A DNA stretch of 64,000 nucleotides, from the NCBI GenBank assembly GCA_000247545.1, contig CP003316.1, positions 467,233 to 531,232 of the forward strand. The letters are read 5' to 3'. Under the pieces are notes generated by a model that did not search any database, had not been told where the DNA came from, and saw only the letters and a list, made by a program, of their open reading frames with translations. Position 1 is the stretch's first letter. Each line of letters starts with the position of its first letter. Shown piece after piece: positions 63,901-64,000 of this stretch. The position numbers and the translations under genes are program-made. Source of the DNA: Pyrobaculum oguniense TE7. GTDB lineage: Archaea > Thermoproteota > Thermoprotei > Thermoproteales > Thermoproteaceae.

Positions 63901-64000
63901 GGCCTTTCTTCTCACAACTGCTTGGAGTGTGCAAGGCGCTGGGCATCGGCGCCGACCACATCAATAAAAAACTTGAAAAGATGAAAAGGTTAGTGGAGGT
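51969..64000 (+). CDS. Giant membrane-anchored protein, at least 4,010 aa (3' end outside window)
   Basis: One frame stays open from ATG 51969 to the window edge; codon phase was checked at nine positions. Residues 1-205 hold membrane helices (about 5-22, 30-50, 88-125, 170-202). Residues 210-835 are external, with many sequons and a Cys knot of nine cysteines at 504-525. Membrane helices return at 840-897. Residues 900-3030 are charged, helical and probably cytoplasmic, with an internal duplication (EEKLGTPEEQALR, then GREAAVEEFRRAVEE). A Lys/Glu/Pro linker spans 3033-3098, hydrophobic segments lie near 3275-3310 and 3362-3384, and a folded domain (3660-4010) includes LLALLATDGSY (TDG at 3728-3730). 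That domain may be related to the Pyrobaculum PaREP2b family or a LAGLIDADG-like fold; this is uncertain. Likely part of the transfer machine. Confidence 0.93.
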   Translation, partial: MDIDITIFIFFTGVLSSLYLLFFRGREDWYIPLAGSILVLLVPHVTCLVFSWHIPFAACPVYTYGVYDLEEQLRKAAEATEAVANTALSLAAEFAKAIGALSAAMTAAMTILAIASGGLTALLGGALDLLRIMNYANPAWQIAVSAYNVAMGIGMSYHVLAVLAKAAEHFVPLLLAAGMALMPLPRVRGFGAMIFALGLLLYVAAMAGLHFSGPTMEILKWLNSTNKWIGDMPKPSFNFSGYGFLAVQGGGMFFASYETHVDNATVQRALEELRKLGINYTGLAITPGRDYIAGAVLTPIYGGSNITWRGLNSSSPYIVFAWLDVPINGTDRIQRRPWGFDYSLIQLPDNVTVSTPSGNISLREWGLRVAEAERALIGNFTPLWIIDAGPQQFWRLLFVEVNATISLRNQTLYNGTERGVVGVWGWIVPPDEERCEAAGAAVECGAADVTVKPGLLKYEIEANATTWVRPIAERLTSRFNMTLAEAPRPVRDGEERFYTWQEVCYYTCCSTCCDQSGCRTCCSTCSYYRTVWEEPVIFKILRDGEYERQGILYDRPWVPEAPFNFTFRVGYVHRDWEVRKELRASAPDTGRCREIPGTRRLYKKVVFWDVQPSFFMIYGFVWASSVEAAVDDMRRPLPDYYDGGPAEEDGAEVINLLRGAEHDQYCKVAYYGAAQPNWQLVPLAVRNMTSINRMYDAYLLTQGNYTEVWGRGAVAISNGSQFVIEGVNRLIEAYKPKPFIPMPEAAPTNYTMTQVTVECVKYEWRGKSLATGSLTITPGAQVWLHNYTWLASRLSLEFVNKSAEMWLWILQNPPPKPPENLTRWGIVPGWLNSTWLSTPHAFFGVTATAAAGMLLWYAASLLAAWMSIYPQILLAFLSVFAIFEALSWLLGFPSPGIHLMRFVMNTLEDLAFWYQVRLLIRGRVFARALRFLKSPMRAFAILAVRKLYYKGYLRLRAKERWKIESMLGLRYDERVREQIEKRVEEKLTGKRRLERLAEKAKEYAERAAAAAATAAVKTGMATYEAAKAAYKAAKTVHEYTEGDIVHLLRRLSPAVDHKLEAFLEYMAKRYPAVYHLFLAHLDEKPRWISALDLPRLRMLAEAGKIKWEVYQKARNLVEYYYALRAYEKFKAITEKLSEEKVYEMAIKTAQEAAERSEKALRALMYDLARGVAEEEILRRIKAVVQPIEEVYHRGVFAKLTQIVGMALQERPPETPQELAKLLIERRDEVLQRAPIIAEEWRQYWSAREVPYPARERMEAILAEFARVEIASELAELRTAALARRAAYLALEYEQLRKALEAKLGTPEEQALRGRMQELERQMRGVVEEARRMMADRRVSLQAWEAVERGGQYAVEVRNLEFRIKDVRWLERVFDVVKIERIERGGAVEEALSINEKAARKVLEETWRLYHDFGEKYVWLRHGPEERIYAVPKAGVQEVEQALDKALRVYGQHGREAAVAEFRRAVEEAKQFYASRGGVSAVENIEALERRLVKLLEELPAKPSDVFAAYAEAAREEVAGALPGLREAALARRIALLALEHGALQRAVEEKLGTPEEQALRARLEEVGRRLRGAVEEAKAYGRGGLLEKALRAAEPGVDAERAREALEAAEAALREAASRYGWLLEVREAVERALRAYSEGGREAAVEEFRRAVEEVKQRRPADAERIEAVERRIVEVLQDLPERPLSAAPREEVAERLALVERTRQALSDPDAAFRAVQLAREADEITVISALRLSEEAEAVRAFVQRAKSIDYAALAGEANRAVDDLSRQVYAALKAIDDYDKFKAEAALAQDRWLKALYEADAERALRAVKAELELARQHQKRAEEAVSRVKEVEEVKPPSFAGLDFSQDVKITKSEYFLPTDAALYALAIAFTRRLDAVKRAATPEERRKAVAELAAVTELLREYPRERVAMALKEAERPIFYKAGKVEVNTEKAEKLLAALGYAAIAALGRPESYAASVMLEELAKELGVPKDALLKAASISPALAEAVKAVRELASVDKKFAKLVEEAKTERDLEKIRAYLRAEAKALRAASELGEFLKSPSVEANLGYLIFAADRLQLRDVKRVLELIGRAKGELSFFEERYFNVVYEQLLPLLGWRAERMLLRAPPAVYVLNRMGADLAKDVFSRYRGFEAYGSELRDVVPRVDLPLSVGMPVSLKPKFTQYPQRVTRYVADWSDSALASGIRRYYQTEEGRRHRALAEGLAVAAGAAALRKAAERLLEEAQRRDSDALALIAYLTAARAAREELRLAGIFMRAGARVHADAVRRRAGELYATALEKAVEILRRHYDEKSGISQLLVDGLGLYLGRLANVLKRAKTEEDIREAAEKLAGRMHLMRVAAVAEAAGLEELRAPLAHAMEAVRTYLKLEHWLSTKRPAAAPGELRAEAIQALDAPLPKVERRVMEEAVARSVRLWLAEEAGRLARLAQWLEEPYLRAKDKRHREDIRRIREVVEEAWKNAVRKLAEEAKAAAEFSPSALQELKLVAESWAGAGHHRYPAHRLEEAAPPGEGAERLYKYIGMRILQEIRDVQPASRPEAELYERLPQRLRELAEGEVKNVEMALIREGYYDELLRPAYKWLYLPFEREDPRPLFERVAERAAELAKRHGVDPTPLVQAAEELKRSTIRELPKAAERAGGALAEVVSKVVEVVARRRAEELRERGVDVSHDAGFLLSVAKRIIRKISRGLDEEALAVDAVYKWVSRTAEEVNRNMDVLEKAYFEFAVLKTKNREVAEAYARRFSIRPAAADEYDPVEGVFKRREVYLIIHQSLQAAVSKALDWLAGELRDKEEVPVSHMFVGPPELGFILAERMRLAFAREGRYYKYFQFYDLESEVKAIAERLVEMAAEEAAGRPVFWVLRYEHLRRFAPLIAKIYGAEYDPLRDAGYVHKADFAIGYAVMKELLKLLRERVRRGEAKPWEWSTHKDLAEGMAKALEEAVGREFAKPGAAQTALEGVKYAMRYLAGEAPHPSGVAREAYDAAVRLFSLIAGVKEEELWRKTLKLKETNPGQFDSLVELAEERLGLRRREEEREKRPEKPERKPEEVVKKQEEEKPGERRPEAKRPQEEEKPAAEKAGEKPAAAQRPSVKPAKSEERLEAAGQRAAAEAPRGLIPEGHEGVKAVLWLVRASGAELEDASQLVRAAASKLKEKYKAKVGRMEPALAELAEKALEEAYYLVEVAARSRSALEKLRVAFEVGENAVFGLRPETPEEADAAKILADLAKLVRQAEEELGAGLRVWGLAQQFALALIDRVEAEYDRVLKAVTTIERALIPAAVSAMGVVGAIATHDVVLGAAAPIAAAIALAKADQLKEAAKKAKEAAERIYEAARELWEAAKVTLQRIYEVVVEAIARALDYVKAHWFIFAAAAAGLIAWATAQQLDFQLWMEHVAKLAPVIVGAPKFKEFKPALEGEAPDLLKAAERALAWRDFKSIKAFLDEGMKAVLKMQDLKKVVENVNKYGAGKGLRPEHAVDVLALVEAGLKRLGKPPSLAEAAERLAKGERVELDVNEVVEYIKRIRDVAYQLRLLFRHIAENAERYARNKREAEAMKRAFTVTEAAEELAEAASKEFRKLGDATLADKAVAFFESLALGTAWSRVVLNAMEKGKAYEALVWAPTTAAGKYGVGREAVDMWEGLLTRAAVWLAGRGVDKAEFRRKGSQVEIIVNGEAVAVVEIEESEVMGIVYRAKGKWVKEEAMRQLKLARELAEAIKTKPEEYALLALLATDGSYVAENHVVLAGTTSVAQAALYIKLGFKVKYAGYGNLTEEGLKPVFEAWRIDEKIVKRVKEHLAAAEALFKDPGRAELLYKALDLLQEIRWNSAKAKRKAAERITTLLFHLRLGGGKVCLANCQFGEPTLTVKREAYARVVAPLLYYIAREVPGWEGEKAREEVMKFLAHAVLYDGGVEPDQVYLTVGNFGAKSEEKQLPMDIYDKIALYVILAAKYGVGVKGISVREGKAQIRLKPEYAAWVFAAEWPFFSQLLGVCKALGIGADHINKKLEKMKRLVE

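Noticed and set aside
53138-63964. Many long leftward frames, for example 56492-57223 and 59724-60368
   Set aside because: They are antisense shadows of the purine-rich giant gene, with low-complexity Ser/Ala/Arg translations and no promoters.
51969-64000. Splitting the giant frame into several genes
   Set aside because: Codon phase is continuous at nine checked positions, no stop was found, and no promoter box occurs inside.

Overview
The window looks like a hyperthermophilic crenarchaeon of the order Thermoproteales, most likely Pyrobaculum or a close relative. Supporting signs are the leaderless promoters, the small ribosomal protein L40e, the HTH/Zn-ribbon regulators, the GC- and purine-rich coding strands and the many ATGA gene overlaps. 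No tRNA, rRNA, CRISPR array or transposase was recognised.

Bases 1-19.6 kb are ordinary chromosome: the end of a mevalonate-kinase-like gene, a uridine phosphorylase, an NAD biosynthesis cluster (NadA, a NadC-NadX fusion, and an NAD-kinase-like protein fused to a winged helix), a small heat shock protein, a BMP-type nucleoside ABC importer, a penicillin-acylase-family enzyme, L40e, a STAND-like ATPase, and a MacB-like ABC exporter paired with a secreted coiled-coil protein.

From about 19.7 kb to beyond the right edge the content is accessory and probably one large integrated element. It starts with a leftward operon encoding two divergent PCNA-like sliding clamps, two small unknowns and a one-repeat TFB-like factor. 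Next come a block of inverted repeats (22.3-22.8 kb) and a DUF262 protein. Rightward genes then encode a tandem family of small Cys-containing proteins, a ParA-like ATPase, a type IV pilus set (TadA-like ATPase, TadC-like membrane protein, class III prepilin), a cluster of membrane-anchored or secreted proteins, a VirB4/HerA-type ATPase with membrane helices, a second HerA-like ATPase, SWIM and PIN-like proteins, and a RadA-like recombinase. A second block of the same inverted repeats (49.37-49.62 kb) and a 78-bp tandem repeat follow. The window ends with a VirB2-like pilin, a VirB6/CedA-like membrane protein and one uninterrupted reading frame of at least 4,010 codons that runs off the edge.

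The set resembles the crenarchaeal DNA-exchange machines (Ced/Ted, homologous to conjugation type IV secretion) combined with a separate type IV pilus and a replication/recombination toolkit. At least 14 starts in the element carry the same promoter box (consensus AAGGTTTWTCCGCC) 31-34 bases upstream, so the modules are probably expressed together. The strongest candidates for something undescribed are the giant protein beside the secretion genes, the two arrays whose inverted arms change in a compensating way, and the clamp-TFB operon.
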